Source: a virus
Length of the DNA stretch: 25,695 bases
IMG/VR virus record: IMGVR_UViG_3300047564_002276
Coordinates: 1 to 25,695 of that record
Direction: 5' to 3' (one strand)
The notes beneath the pieces are model-generated. The model was not told the origin of the DNA. It worked only from the letters and a program-made list of their open reading frames with translations, and made no database searches. Position numbers and translations under genes: made by a program. Shown piece by piece: positions 16,392 to 23,820 of this stretch (position 1 is the first letter of the stretch; the number at the start of each line of letters is the position of its first letter).

Positions 16392-17246
16392 TTAGTAGGT
16401 TCCATCGTCAAACTCGGCGTTTGCAGATACCGAAACCTCACCGTTTACAACAGTGATGTTTGTACCTGCAGTAACTGTTGCCGGATCGCCTTGATCGCCT
16501 TTTGGGATGGTGAAGTTGAGGACAGCTGCTGTGCTGCTTCCACTGTTGGTGACGACGACACTGCTGCCTGCTGAGCCAGTTGTTACGGCGCCGATGGTGA
16601 TGGTGGCCGCTGTACCTGGATCGCCTTGAGGACCCTGAGCGCCTGTTGGTCCTGTTTCCCCTTGGGGGCCTTGAGGGCCGATATCGCCCTGTACACCCTG
16701 CTCGCCTTGGATTCCCTGTTCACCCTGGATACCTTGTGCACCAACCTCGCCCTGAGGGCCGGTCAGACCTTGGATGCCTTGTTCGCCTTGGGGTCCTTGA
16801 GGGCCTGTCGCTCCAGTTGGTCCGGCAGGTCCCGTTGCGCCGGTAACGCCTCGTGGGATTGTGAAGTTGAAAATGGCGGCGGATTCTGTGCCGACGTTGG
16901 TGACAGTGGCTTCCGTGCCTGCATCGCCTGTTGTGGTGGTGCCAACCGCGATGGTTGCGGCGGTGCCGCTGCCGCCTCCGCCGGATTCGGGTAAAGCGCC
17001 TCCGACTGTTAAGCCGGTGATTTGCGTGCGGGTTGCCAGCTCAACGCCTTCGCCCCAGTCGGCGTCTGTCTTGGGGCCGTAGATCGTGAGCGGATCGAGG
17101 CTGATGTACCAGTCGCCGTCGGTGCCGACGGTGGCGCGGGGCGGGCCGTCGCCGGAGTGGATCGTGTTAAGCGCGTCGACTCGTTGGGTGAGTCGTACCA
17201 GTGCGGTGACTTGGGCGAGCGTTAGTTGCTCGGTTTGGGTGGCCAT
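16392..17246 (-). CDS. Collagen-like head protein or fibre
   Basis: This 284-residue protein overlaps the portal stop by one base. Residues 1-90 are a non-repetitive N-terminal domain ([20 protein letters not shown], then [11 protein letters not shown]). The middle is a run of Gly-X-Y triplets (for example [17 protein letters not shown]), which would form a collagen-type triple helix. On each side of the run is a related module: (A)ATI-x-(V/I)G-x-x-TTG-x-AG, then VTN-x-G and NFTIP(R/K)G. The C-terminus is a short beta-like tail ending EFDDGTY. Because it lies between portal and scaffold, it may be a head-associated fibre rather than a tail fibre. Confidence 0.8.
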   Translation of the reverse strand: MATQTEQLTLAQVTALVRLTQRVDALNTIHSGDGPPRATVGTDGDWYISLDPLTIYGPKTDADWGEGVELATRTQITGLTVGGALPESGGGGSGTAATIAVGTTTTGDAGTEATVTNVGTESAAIFNFTIPRGVTGATGPAGPTGATGPQGPQGEQGIQGLTGPQGEVGAQGIQGEQGIQGEQGVQGDIGPQGPQGETGPTGAQGPQGDPGTAATITIGAVTTGSAGSSVVVTNSGSSTAAVLNFTIPKGDQGDPATVTAGTNITVVNGEVSVSANAEFDDGTY

Positions 17247-18733
17247 CAGCGGGACAGCAGTTCAATCAGGCGGTCCACGCGGTCGGGCGTCATCTCGGCA
17301 TCGTCCTCTGTTTCCTCCTCGGTGTCCTCCTCGGTGTCCTCGCTCGCCTCGATCAGATTCGGGGCTTCCATATCGTTGCGGGCATACTCCGCTTCATCCT
17401 CGATATTGATGTTGTCGGGCAGGACTTCGCCGCGACGCAGGATTTCCAGCAGCATGGCGTCGCTGATCTTGCCCATCTGGTTGAGTTGTGCCAGCACAGA
17501 CACGTCTTGGCCGATCAGGCGGTAGTAGTCGAAGTCGCGGTCGATGGTGATTTCGGGCGGTTCCATGCCGACGTATTGGGCGGCGAAGGCAAAGGCTTGG
17601 TTGAGGGCGCTTTCCAGTTCTTGGCTGATGATCGAGAGGACGCTGTTGGACTGGGCTTGGTCGATGCGCTTGGCCTCGGCGGATTCGGCGACAAATTTTT
17701 GGCCGAAGAGTTTGGTGACGCCCAGCGTGGACATTTGGGATGCCAGTGATTCCAGTTCGGCCATTTGGGCGTCGAAGCTGGTGGCGTCGGCCTGTACGTA
17801 GTACGCCTTGTTGCCTGGCTGCATGGCGATGGCGTAGTTCACGCCCATCGTTGCCGAACCAGTCGTGTCGTCCCAGCCCTCTAAAACAAGGGTGGGCATG
17901 GCGGCAATGTGGAGGGCGTGGATAAGGTCGGCTTGGCGTTGGTAGTGCGTGATATTGATGTTGGCGATGTCTAGTAGTGGGGGCTGGGATACCAGCAGAC
18001 CACGGCGGTTGCTGTAGATCGGGACAAGGGGGATTTCGGTGAGGCTGTAGCCGCCGGTGGCGGTGAATTCCACGAGTTCTTGGCCGAGCGTGTACAGGTC
18101 GTAGCGGCCCGGGTAGATGACGCGCATTTCCTCAACTTGTTCTTCGCCGAATTCGTTCAGCGGGCGTACGTCATAGTCGTGGATGCGAACCTGCAGCAGG
18201 CGGTTGGTGCCGGATTCTTTGCGCCAGCCCCAGATTTGGGGGGCGTCGACGTGGACGAAGTAGGGGCGGCGGCCCATGGCGCGTTCTTCGGCCAAATTGC
18301 GGGCTGCGCTCGCTGCCGGGTAATCCACCAAAATGGCGCTGTGGCCGAAAGTGAGGCTGCTAACCAACGCGCGGCGGGCGTATTCGTTGATGTTTGAGCC
18401 CAGTCCGTCGATGTTTTGGGCGAGTTCTAGCCAGTAGGGGTCGCCCTCGATGTGGATGGGCTTGCGGAGGATGGCGCCAGCAGCGGTCTCGATCAGGCGG
18501 CTGGTGTAGGGGCTGAGGACGCTGCGGTCGACGCGGGTTTGGTAGGCGTCGTCGTCTTCACGCGGTTCCTGAGGGAGATAAGTCTCGCTCATGTCCCGCA
18601 GGTAATTCGTGCCGTTGGTAACGGCAGCCATGACGCTCCAGTCCGGCATCATGCCGATAACTTCGAGGCTGCGGACGAATGGCGATTCGCTGACTACAGC
18701 TCCAGTTGGGGGGACGTTGGCGCTGTAGACCAC
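17246..18733 (-). CDS. Portal protein (DUF4055-type)
   Basis: This 495-residue protein starts at GTG with AGGAG seven bases upstream. It forms the dodecameric ring at the packaging vertex. The N-terminal part ([20 protein letters not shown] and onward) with [20 protein letters not shown] matches my memory of DUF4055 proteins, which I take to be portals. Later come [20 protein letters not shown] and [14 protein letters not shown], then [20 protein letters not shown], in typical portal order. The C-terminus is very acidic ([17 protein letters not shown]). Neighbours are terminase upstream and scaffold/capsid downstream. The acidic tail may face the packaged DNA or the terminase. Confidence 0.88.
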   Translation of the reverse strand: MVYSANVPPTGAVVSESPFVRSLEVIGMMPDWSVMAAVTNGTNYLRDMSETYLPQEPREDDDAYQTRVDRSVLSPYTSRLIETAAGAILRKPIHIEGDPYWLELAQNIDGLGSNINEYARRALVSSLTFGHSAILVDYPAASAARNLAEERAMGRRPYFVHVDAPQIWGWRKESGTNRLLQVRIHDYDVRPLNEFGEEQVEEMRVIYPGRYDLYTLGQELVEFTATGGYSLTEIPLVPIYSNRRGLLVSQPPLLDIANINITHYQRQADLIHALHIAAMPTLVLEGWDDTTGSATMGVNYAIAMQPGNKAYYVQADATSFDAQMAELESLASQMSTLGVTKLFGQKFVAESAEAKRIDQAQSNSVLSIISQELESALNQAFAFAAQYVGMEPPEITIDRDFDYYRLIGQDVSVLAQLNQMGKISDAMLLEILRRGEVLPDNINIEDEAEYARNDMEAPNLIEASEDTEEDTEEETEDDAEMTPDRVDRLIELLSR

Positions 18734-18765
18734 GGCTAGGCTCCTACTTTGTACTTATTTTGGCA

Positions 18766-18963
18766 TCAATCATCGTCGTCTTCCTCGTCGTCGGGGTCGG
18801 TGATAGGCACCAGTACTTCGACGCCTTGGGCCAGCATGGTGACAAAACCGCCGAGGATTTCGGGGTTTTGGGGTGATTTGAAGACGAATGTGGCATGGGT
18901 GAGACCGTCTTCAGCATCAATTTCGATGTGAATACAGCCTCCATTTACTGTTTGGATCGCCAT
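18766..18963 (-). CDS. Small acidic-tailed protein, unknown
   Basis: This 65-residue protein overlaps the upstream gene by one base (TAATG). It has an even beta-like pattern (GGCIHIEIDAEDGLTHATFV), then FVTMLAQGVEVLVPITD, and ends in a run of Asp/Glu (DPDDEEDDDD). It precedes the portal by 32 bases and is co-transcribed with it. The acidic tail resembles the one on the portal. I do not recognise a family. Confidence 0.7.
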   Translation of the reverse strand: MAIQTVNGGCIHIEIDAEDGLTHATFVFKSPQNPEILGGFVTMLAQGVEVLVPITDPDDEEDDDD

Positions 18964-19313
18964 TAGCCGTGATAAGCAACTGCAATGTGGGGTACTACCG
19001 TGGGCGTGCCAGAGCTGATGGAGTCAATGCGCATACGGATCTTGGCGGCAGGTTTGCCGTCGTAGAAATAGACGTATTGGCCGTTGGAGTTGATGGTTTT
19101 GCCGTTCTCGATGGTGAACCAGTTGCCGTTGCCGTTGAAGCTGCACTCCAGGGCTAGTTGGAAGTTGGCGCCGCCGGTAACAGTGGCCGCAAAGGTGTAG
19201 CTGGAGGACTGCGCGGGGACTTCCATCCAGTCGTTTACGGCTGTCAGGTTGGCGCCGGTGTATTCAACGACGTTAGTGAAGTGATCCTTAGCGGTGATTG
19301 CTTTGGCGGCCAT
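18963..19313 (-). CDS. Possible head decoration or minor head protein, unknown
   Basis: This 116-residue protein is beta-rich throughout: ANLTAVNDWMEVPAQSSSYT, NFQLALECSFNGNGNWFTI and KPAAKIRMRIDSISSGTPTV. It has no membrane segment or signal peptide. It lies in the head-gene run before the portal and overlaps the next gene by one base. Size and fold type suit a small structural protein such as a decoration or accessory head protein, but this is inference. Confidence 0.65.
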   Translation of the reverse strand: MAAKAITAKDHFTNVVEYTGANLTAVNDWMEVPAQSSSYTFAATVTGGANFQLALECSFNGNGNWFTIENGKTINSNGQYVYFYDGKPAAKIRMRIDSISSGTPTVVPHIAVAYHG

Positions 19314-19327
19314 GGTTTATCTCCGGG

Positions 19328-19489
19328 TTATTTGCGACCTTTAGGTCGCTTGGCGGTTTTGGCGGCTGCTTTGAAGGCAGCGGCGGTGGGGGCACCTTTT
19401 GTGCCAGGTTTGCGCATTTTTTCGCCGCTGCCGGCTGCAATGCGTTTGCGTTTTGCAGCGATGTTGCTGTAGAGGCCGCGTTTTGCCAT
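19328..19489 (-). CDS. Small very basic protein (MAKRGLYSN-type)
   Basis: This 53-residue protein begins MAKRGLYSNIAAKRKRIAAG, followed by SGEKMRKPGTKGAPTAAAFK and AAAKTAKRPKGRK. It is very basic and would bind nucleic acid or acidic proteins. I remember near-identical small genes in many cyanophages, always hypothetical. Its ATG overlaps the stop of the DUF6496-type gene by one base (TAATG), which supports the start and coupled translation. Confidence 0.8.
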   Translation of the reverse strand: MAKRGLYSNIAAKRKRIAAGSGEKMRKPGTKGAPTAAAFKAAAKTAKRPKGRK

Positions 19490-19656
19490 TACTTTTTCCT
19501 CTTTTTGCGGGCCATGCCGGCCTCGGACATGGCAATAGCAATCGCCTGCTTGCGGTTGGTTACTTTCTTGCCCGAGCTGGACTTCAGTGCGCCAGATTTG
19601 TATTCGGACATGACTTTTTCCACCTTCTTCTGGCCTTTAGTGGGCTTTTTAGCCAT
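19489..19656 (-). CDS. DUF6496-type small basic protein
   Basis: This 55-residue protein begins MAKKPTKGQKKVEKVMSEYK and includes LKSSSGKKVTNRKQAIAIAM and SEAG, a signature I recognise from the DUF6496 family. I choose the internal ATG at 19656, because the longer start adds only a poor extension (MFTCPAD). It lies at the head of the structural run, divergent from the HNH gene, and is followed by a second small basic protein. It may act as a DNA- or head-associated protein; the function is unknown. Confidence 0.78.
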   Translation of the reverse strand: MAKKPTKGQKKVEKVMSEYKSGALKSSSGKKVTNRKQAIAIAMSEAGMARKKRKK

Positions 19657-19741
19657 ATCTGCAGGGCAAGTAAACACAGCTTACGGGGGTTGACGGATTT
19701 ATGCCGTTCTTGTACCCTAAGGCATCTACCTAGCGCATCCA

Positions 19742-20251
19742 ATGGACCGGATAACAGTCGGTGAGCATGAGTATTACTGGGACGGGCGGTACTACGCGAG
19801 GCACAAAGGACTTGTTGCGCCACGAAGGCTTCATGTAGATGTGTGGGAAGCCCATAACGGCCCCGTCCCAGCTGGCCACCACGTGCATCACATCGACCAA
19901 AACCGGCGAAATAATGAAATCGACAACTTACAGCTTGTAGATGGAAAGGAGCACGTACGCGCGCACAGTTCCACGGAAAAAGCAAAAGAACATATGCGTA
20001 CTATTCAACAATTAGGTAAAGAGGCAGCAAAAGCTTGGCATAAATCGGAAGAGGGCAGTAAATGGCATAAAGAGCATTTTGACGCGCTTATGGCAAGCAA
20101 GGGCATCCTTCAGTGCACGGAGTGCTTCAGCGAGTTTAAGCCTACTAATTTTAGGCAAAAATTTTGCTGCAAACGGTGCAATAACAGGGCCAAAATGCGT
20201 GCGTGGCGTGCTAGACAAAAAGAGGTAAATGCTACCAAACTCTATAGTTAG
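19742..20251 (+). CDS. HNH homing endonuclease (free-standing)
   Basis: This 169-residue protein reads opposite to its neighbours and converges on the large terminase gene, whose last 20 bases it overlaps. Residues 30-75 carry the HNH core, HVDVWEAHNGPVPAGHHVHH and IDQNRRNNEIDNLQLVDGKE, with His46/47, His49/50 and Asn57/58 as likely active-site positions. A C-terminal zinc finger is suggested by CTEC (125-128) and CCKRC (142-146), followed by a basic helix (RAKMRAWRARQKE). This resembles phage homing endonucleases that cut near the terminase gene and spread into empty sites. The 3' part is clearly AT-rich, fitting acquired DNA. Confidence 0.88.
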   Translation: MDRITVGEHEYYWDGRYYARHKGLVAPRRLHVDVWEAHNGPVPAGHHVHHIDQNRRNNEIDNLQLVDGKEHVRAHSSTEKAKEHMRTIQQLGKEAAKAWHKSEEGSKWHKEHFDALMASKGILQCTECFSEFKPTNFRQKFCCKRCNNRAKMRAWRARQKEVNATKLYS

Positions 20252-21482
20252 TTTTTCCGATGTTTTCACCTTTTGCAAGGTTAAATACCTGCAAACACAT
20301 ATAGCCCAGAGCGTCAAAACTATGATCTACACCTAAATTTTTGTTGGGTAGTTGTGAATTGGGTGCGTATGTGAGTGTGCGTAGAGACTTAATTAACTCT
20401 TTGCATTTTGGATTTATAAATAACCGGCGGCGTCCAGACGCATCTAGCAGCGCTGTGTTGACAGCCGTGATTTTGTCACGAATGGCCCAGGGAGATCGGG
20501 GGCTGGAGACCGTAAAACCGGATTTGCGGAGGATGTTGTGGTCGGTTGCGCCAACGCCTGAGGTCTTCCTGGCGCCTCCTGTAGGGTCCGGGCAGGCGAT
20601 CACGCGGCGCTCTACGCCAAAGCGGTTCTGGACCTCCTCGCAGAGGTCCCAGGTGGTCGCTCCACCAGTCAGTACGATCTCGTCAAATACCCACAAGTCT
20701 TCGCCTTTTTTGACGGCGCAGACAGCCGTCATCGGACTCACATTGAAGTCCACTCCAAGCAAGAGGGGTAAAACGGGTAGATCTTGGACTTGTTTGTCGA
20801 TGTTGTCGTCGCCGAATGAGACTGCAACGAGACCGCTGAGATTCTCGAAGCTGGCCTCAAACTCTTGGCGGAAGGTGCGCGGGTCGAGTTGGGCGCGAGC
20901 AGCTTCGATTTCTTCCGGTGGGACGTTATCGCCGTCGATTGTTGTGAATTGCCAGCGGCTCCAGTCCTTGTCGCCGCTATCCGCGTATTGCCAGAGTTCG
21001 TAGAACCAACTGGCGGTGCCATCCGGGGTGGAGATGAATAATGCCCAGCCTTGTTTGTCGGCGAGGGCGGGGCGAATGACCTCGAACCAGACTTCCGCGT
21101 CCATAAACGCGGCTTCGTCGAGCACCACGCCAGCCAAACTGCGGCCTCGCAGGGCCATGGCGTTTTCAGTGCCCTTCAGTTCGATGGTTGAGCCGTTCAC
21201 CAGCTCGATCTTGAGGTCCGTTTCGTTCTTTGATTTGATCCAAGCTTTCGGGACAAGGCGTTTTAGGACTTTCCAGGCAATGTCTTTCGCCATCCGGTAT
21301 GTAGGGGCGGCATAGAAAAAGGTTTCGCCCGGCCTTTCGATCGCCCCACGCAATAACTCGATACATGACAGGTAACTTTTGCCGAATCGCCGGCCAGCTA
21401 CCAATACTCTGAAGCGTTTTCGACTGGAAAATACCTCACCTTGGGCGTAGCGAAGGGTGAGTGCTCCAGCAGAATCGGGCAT
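20232..21482 (-). CDS. terL: Terminase large subunit
   Basis: This 416-residue protein packages DNA with an ATPase and a nuclease domain. Walker A is AGRRFGKS at residues 29-36, Walker B is GVVLDEAAF with Asp122/Glu123, and the coupling motif is FISTPDG (149-155). The nuclease domain has acidic positions Asp245 (LLGVDFN), Asp299 (ACPDPTGG) and Asp390 (DHSFDALGY), typical of the RNase H fold. The ATG is not near a good ribosome-binding site (AGAAGG is 17 bases away). The 3' end (20232-20440) is AT-richer than the rest, matching the adjacent HNH gene. The likely small subunit lies upstream, separated by three tiny genes. Confidence 0.95.
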   Translation of the reverse strand: MPDSAGALTLRYAQGEVFSSRKRFRVLVAGRRFGKSYLSCIELLRGAIERPGETFFYAAPTYRMAKDIAWKVLKRLVPKAWIKSKNETDLKIELVNGSTIELKGTENAMALRGRSLAGVVLDEAAFMDAEVWFEVIRPALADKQGWALFISTPDGTASWFYELWQYADSGDKDWSRWQFTTIDGDNVPPEEIEAARAQLDPRTFRQEFEASFENLSGLVAVSFGDDNIDKQVQDLPVLPLLLGVDFNVSPMTAVCAVKKGEDLWVFDEIVLTGGATTWDLCEEVQNRFGVERRVIACPDPTGGARKTSGVGATDHNILRKSGFTVSSPRSPWAIRDKITAVNTALLDASGRRRLFINPKCKELIKSLRTLTYAPNSQLPNKNLGVDHSFDALGYMCLQVFNLAKGENIGKTNYRVW

Positions 21483-21485
21483 TTT

Positions 21486-21497
21486 TTGGGGTATGGG
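21486..21497 (-). promoter_or_regulatory. 12-base leader element CCCATACCCCAA before terL
   Basis: The sequence reads CCCATACCCCAA on the minus strand and lies about four bases before the terL ATG. The identical 12-mer precedes the chaperone G gene (11128-11139). Both genes then start ATGCCCG. This may be a leader or translation signal, or a coincidence. Confidence 0.3.
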
Positions 21498-21506
21498 TAC
21501 CTTCTA

Positions 21507-21535
21507 GGGTATTACAGGAATCGAACCCCTGCCCC
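21507..21535 (-). other. tRNA T-arm-like remnant
   Basis: On the minus strand the sequence is GCAGGGGTTCGATTCCTGT followed by AATACCCT. GGTTCGATTCC is the classic T-arm core, but two extra G bases break the five-base stem. Searching the 76 bases upstream I find no matching D-arm or anticodon arm. It could be a decayed tRNA end or a remnant of an attachment site, or chance. Confidence 0.25.
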
Positions 21536-21634
21536 GGTGTAGTACAGAAGAAGAAATTGAGGATATGTCAGTAGGTTCCCTGGGTGCCGCCCAGCCCCAG
21601 GCAGCGCCGAACCCTACCCCCTAGTGCAGTTGTA

Positions 21635-21826
21635 CTAGGCCGCCAGCAGGCGTCGCACTGTGGTGCGACTGCAGCCGAGGCGGTCGGCGATCGCCTGCTG
21701 TGTCAGGCCAGCACGGCGCCAGCGCCTGGCACGCTGCTGGCGGGACTCACTAGCCCAGAGCAGGATCAGCAGGGGGAGCAGGATCAGCGCCAGCAGGATT
21801 GCGGCGGCAGTAGTGGCGGTTGCCAT
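21635..21826 (-). CDS. Small membrane-anchored helix-turn-helix protein
   Basis: This 63-residue protein has a strongly hydrophobic N-terminal helix (residues 5-24, AAAILLALILLPLLILLW) followed by a basic linker (SRQQRARRWRR). A clear HTH of the resolvase/Hin-like kind follows in residues 38-62: GLTQQAIADRLGCSRTTVRR. Basic residues after the helix favour the C-terminus facing the cytoplasm (positive-inside rule). A tiny one-pass protein with a DNA-binding tail is unusual in a terminase region. No family comes to mind. It lies between the terL leader and the next small gene. Confidence 0.65.
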   Translation of the reverse strand: MATATTAAAILLALILLPLLILLWASESRQQRARRWRRAGLTQQAIADRLGCSRTTVRRLLAA

Positions 21827-21857
21827 GGTGAGGCTACGTGGTGAGGTAGGGATGCAG

Positions 21858-22016
21858 TCAGGCTGCGCGGGAAGCGAGGGTCTGTAGAGCCAATTCGGCG
21901 AGGGTCAGCTCGCGGTAGCGAGGCATTTCCCAGTGGCTCCAATGGCCCTGGAGTCCTTCGGTGTTGCGGCGCTGGCGAGCGCAGCGAGCGATGTTTAGCC
22001 AGTCGGCGCGGGTCAT
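21858..22016 (-). CDS. Small unknown protein
   Basis: This 52-residue product from the ATG at 22016 reads MTRADWLNIARCARQRRNTE and continues HWEMPRYRELTLAELALQTL. It is helical and basic. The longer frame (start near 22220) would run through a region already used by another small gene, so I take the short version. No family recognised. Confidence 0.45.
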   Translation of the reverse strand: MTRADWLNIARCARQRRNTEGLQGHWSHWEMPRYRELTLAELALQTLASRAA

Positions 22017-22119
22017 GGTGTTCGGTGGGTGTCCGTTACTGTGTGAGTCTAGTCGATTGGTGAGCCGATTGCGAGCGATCCGGACGGATCTGTACCGGAT
22101 CGCCGATTGGCACAAGCCG

Positions 22120-22266
22120 CTAGCGACCAAGCACCAACAGCCGGCACTCGGCGGCGGAGCGACCGGCAGACTCGCAGCGCGCCAGCTGGTTTGCATTGTC
22201 GGCGCCCATAGCGAGCACACCGCAGGCGGTGAGCAGAGCGGCCAAGGTCAGGAAGCGGTTGGTCAT
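22120..22266 (-). CDS. Small exported protein or lipoprotein with two cysteines
   Basis: This 48-residue product starts at an internal ATG (MTNRFLTLAALLTACGVLAM). The N-terminus is a clear signal sequence, and LTAC could be a lipobox. The mature part has a C-x(10)-C pattern, ARCESAGRSAAECRLLVLGR. Small exported proteins of this kind occur in phages, sometimes as lysis (spanin-like) proteins, but nothing beyond the signal supports that here. The longer start at 22341 (adding 25 residues) would hide the signal sequence. Confidence 0.5.
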   Translation of the reverse strand: MTNRFLTLAALLTACGVLAMGADNANQLARCESAGRSAAECRLLVLGR

Positions 22267-22318
22267 TGGGAAGCGTGGTGGGCTTGCCTCCCATTGTTGC
22301 ACACTATCGGCGGTTTGC

Positions 22319-22774
22319 CTAGCCCTGGCGCTTGTCTTCAACGGTGATATTCAGCGTGGGTGCAGCGGCTGCCTGTTGCTCTGGCGCAGCCTCTCCAATC
22401 ACTGCGCCCATATCCTTCAGCAGCATCGCCACAGTCTGCAGCTGGCCCTTCCTGAGAGCTTTCTGAACCGTAGCTAGGCGCAAAGCCTGTATTTGGTTAA
22501 GTAGATTCTCACGAGTCTCGATTTGCTCCGTTTTAAGAATCTGCATCGCAGCTGAATAATCCCTTCCAGCTGTAACCTCAGATACTCCAAAGCGATCCAT
22601 CACCTTCTGCAGTACCTGGCGACGGGTTCCGCCCTCCAGCATCGCTGCATAGGCGAAGTTCATCCGTTCATCCATCCGCACCGATGAACCCTTACCGCCA
22701 CGCCACCGTTTAGTGGGATCGTTCGCCACCGTGAGCGGTTCATTCTTTACATCTTGTGCCTCAGAATCGGCCAC
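22319..22774 (-). CDS. Probable terminase small subunit
   Basis: This 151-residue protein with a GTG start lies on the same strand upstream of terL. Residues 48-74 (GGTRRQVLQKVMDRFGVSEV, then TAGRDY) fit a helix-turn-helix for recognition of packaging sites. A helical region with SAAMQILKTEQIETRENLLN follows, as expected for an oligomerising small terminase, and the tail APTLNITVEDKRQG resembles the short C-terminal tails of TerS proteins. Three tiny genes separate it from terL, which is unusual but not exceptional. Confidence 0.7.
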   Translation of the reverse strand: MADSEAQDVKNEPLTVANDPTKRWRGGKGSSVRMDERMNFAYAAMLEGGTRRQVLQKVMDRFGVSEVTAGRDYSAAMQILKTEQIETRENLLNQIQALRLATVQKALRKGQLQTVAMLLKDMGAVIGEAAPEQQAAAAPTLNITVEDKRQG

Positions 22775-22821
22775 GATAGGATCACAAACCCATTGGCCCC
22801 ATGCTAACCTCTAACGCCAAC

Positions 22822-22845
22822 AAAAAAGCACCGCTGAAGCGGTGC
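22822..22845 (-). terminator. Intrinsic terminator upstream of the small terminase gene
   Basis: On the minus strand GCACCGC with GCGGTGC forms a seven-base-pair stem around TTCA and is followed by TTTTTT. It stops the transcript of the early small genes (23102-22869) before the terminase gene. Confidence 0.85.
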
Positions 22846-22847
22846 GG

Positions 22848-22873
22848 ACTGAGCGAAGCGAAGGCCGCTCAGT
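22848..22873 (-). repeat. Second hairpin next to the terminator
   Basis: ACTGAGCG and CGCTCAGT form an eight-base-pair inverted repeat with a ten-base spacer, covering the stop codon of the 22869-23102 gene. It stacks ahead of the terminator hairpin and may protect the transcript end. Confidence 0.6.
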
Positions 22874-23102
22874 AGGACGGCAAGACAAAAGCAACGGTAC
22901 AACTGCCAACGGGCCTCAACTCGAAACCCTCGCCATAATCGAACCGCCGGCACCGCTGGCCAGTTAGCCCAAGGGCAGCCTTAGCGGCGGTGATGATTCG
23001 CCGGTCAGACGCGCTGGAGGGTAGCTCAAAGCTCTCACGGCGCACCCAGCTGTAATTTGCCTCGCCGCCGAACGTATCGGTCAGTTCTACATTCCAAAGC
23101 AT
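22869..23102 (-). CDS. Small unknown early-region protein
   Basis: This 77-residue protein (MLWNVELTDTFGGEANYSWV, then RRESFELPSSASDRRIITAA) has a very good AGGAGG eight bases before the ATG, formed by the last codons and stop region of the preceding gene. Such coupling is good evidence that both are real. It resembles the many small proteins between replication and terminase genes in phages. No family recognised. Confidence 0.75.
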   Translation of the reverse strand: MLWNVELTDTFGGEANYSWVRRESFELPSSASDRRIITAAKAALGLTGQRCRRFDYGEGFELRPVGSCTVAFVLPSY

Positions 23103-23105
23103 CGC

Positions 23106-23306
23106 TCAAACCTCCTCGAATTCGGCTTTGTCGCTGAGCAGACCGGGATCGTGCGCAGCATTCCAAGCGCGGCAAGCCTCGCGGGCCTCCTCCTCGCTCC
23201 AAACGTAGGCAATGTGGTGACGGGGACCCACGCCAGGTTCGCGGCCATCAGGCCAGCTGGGGTTTGCACGCCACCAAGTGCGGTGAAAAACTCGAAACTT
23301 AGTCAT
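23106..23306 (-). CDS. Small unknown protein with box leader
   Basis: This 66-residue protein (MTKFRVFHRTWWRANPSWPD and WSEEEAREACRAWNAAHDPG) starts at an ATG three bases after the leader box AAGGCTCAC. Its last codons (GAG GAG GTT TGA) supply the ribosome-binding site of the next gene. Aromatic residues and the SEEEAREACRAWN helix suggest a small globular fold. The function is unknown. Confidence 0.72.
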   Translation of the reverse strand: MTKFRVFHRTWWRANPSWPDGREPGVGPRHHIAYVWSEEEAREACRAWNAAHDPGLLSDKAEFEEV

Positions 23307-23309
23307 GGT

Positions 23310-23318
23310 GTGAGCCTT
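23310..23318 (-). promoter_or_regulatory. Leader box AAGGCTCAC, copy 1
   Basis: The minus strand reads CTAAGGCTCACACCATG, three bases before the start codon. The AAGG part can act as a ribosome-binding site. The same nonamer precedes two neighbouring genes. Confidence 0.5.
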
Positions 23319-23366
23319 AGGGTGAGGGGTCTCGTGTGTGAGTGTAGAACCGGATCCGGCCCGGCG

Positions 23367-23810
23367 TCAAGCCAAGGCCGCCAGGATGCCTGATTGTTCA
23401 GCCCGAATCGCGCAATCAGCCCGGCTGGCCCAATGGTTCTCAACAATCAGCGGATCCTGCCCAATAGTGTGGGGCGCCATCTCCGCTAAATAAGCCTCGC
23501 GGGTTGGGTACTGCCGATAAAAGGCAGCGCAGCGCAGTATCTCACGGGCAGCGGTTCCAGCGTCAATAGGTGCTATGTCGTGGATGGTGCTAGTGATGGT
23601 GGCGTAAGCAGCCTGAAAACTACCGATAGCCTCACGACCTAGCGGTTCAGGCGCCAGCCATACAGTCTCCGTCTTGACGTAGTTTCCGTAGCCGTCCCGG
23701 CAAGGAACGCCGATAGGATGCGCGGCATGATGCTGGCCGATAACGCGCCAGCCGTTACGTTCCAGTCTCCAGCGGGCTGCATCGTGAGAGGGAAGGGAAG
23801 CGGTTTGCAT
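23367..23810 (-). CDS. Unknown early-region protein
   Basis: This 147-residue protein starts one base after the leader box AAGGCTCAC (MQTASLPSHDAARWRLERNG). It contains FQAAYATITSTIHDIAPIDA and CAAFYRQYPTREAYLAEMAP. It looks helical and soluble. A second, related-looking small protein lies upstream. I do not recognise a family, and no motif of an enzyme is visible. Confidence 0.65.
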   Translation of the reverse strand: MQTASLPSHDAARWRLERNGWRVIGQHHAAHPIGVPCRDGYGNYVKTETVWLAPEPLGREAIGSFQAAYATITSTIHDIAPIDAGTAAREILRCAAFYRQYPTREAYLAEMAPHTIGQDPLIVENHWASRADCAIRAEQSGILAALA

Positions 23811-23811
23811 T

Positions 23812-23820
23812 GTGAGCCTT
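23812..23820 (-). promoter_or_regulatory. Leader box AAGGCTCAC, copy 2
   Basis: The minus strand reads CCAAGGCTCACAATG, one base before the start codon of the 147-residue protein. Confidence 0.5.

Noticed and set aside
16620-16830. Regular short repeats that might suggest a CRISPR array
   Set aside because: They are degenerate Gly-X-Y codons of the collagen-like protein in frame, with no constant repeats and spacers.
20341-21003. 220-residue plus-strand frame opposite terL
   Set aside because: Low-complexity Ser/Arg-rich shadow; terL motifs are in the other strand.
22049-22347. Several overlapping frames in both directions around 22050-22350
   Set aside because: They overlap each other and the small exported protein; only the one with a signal sequence looks real.
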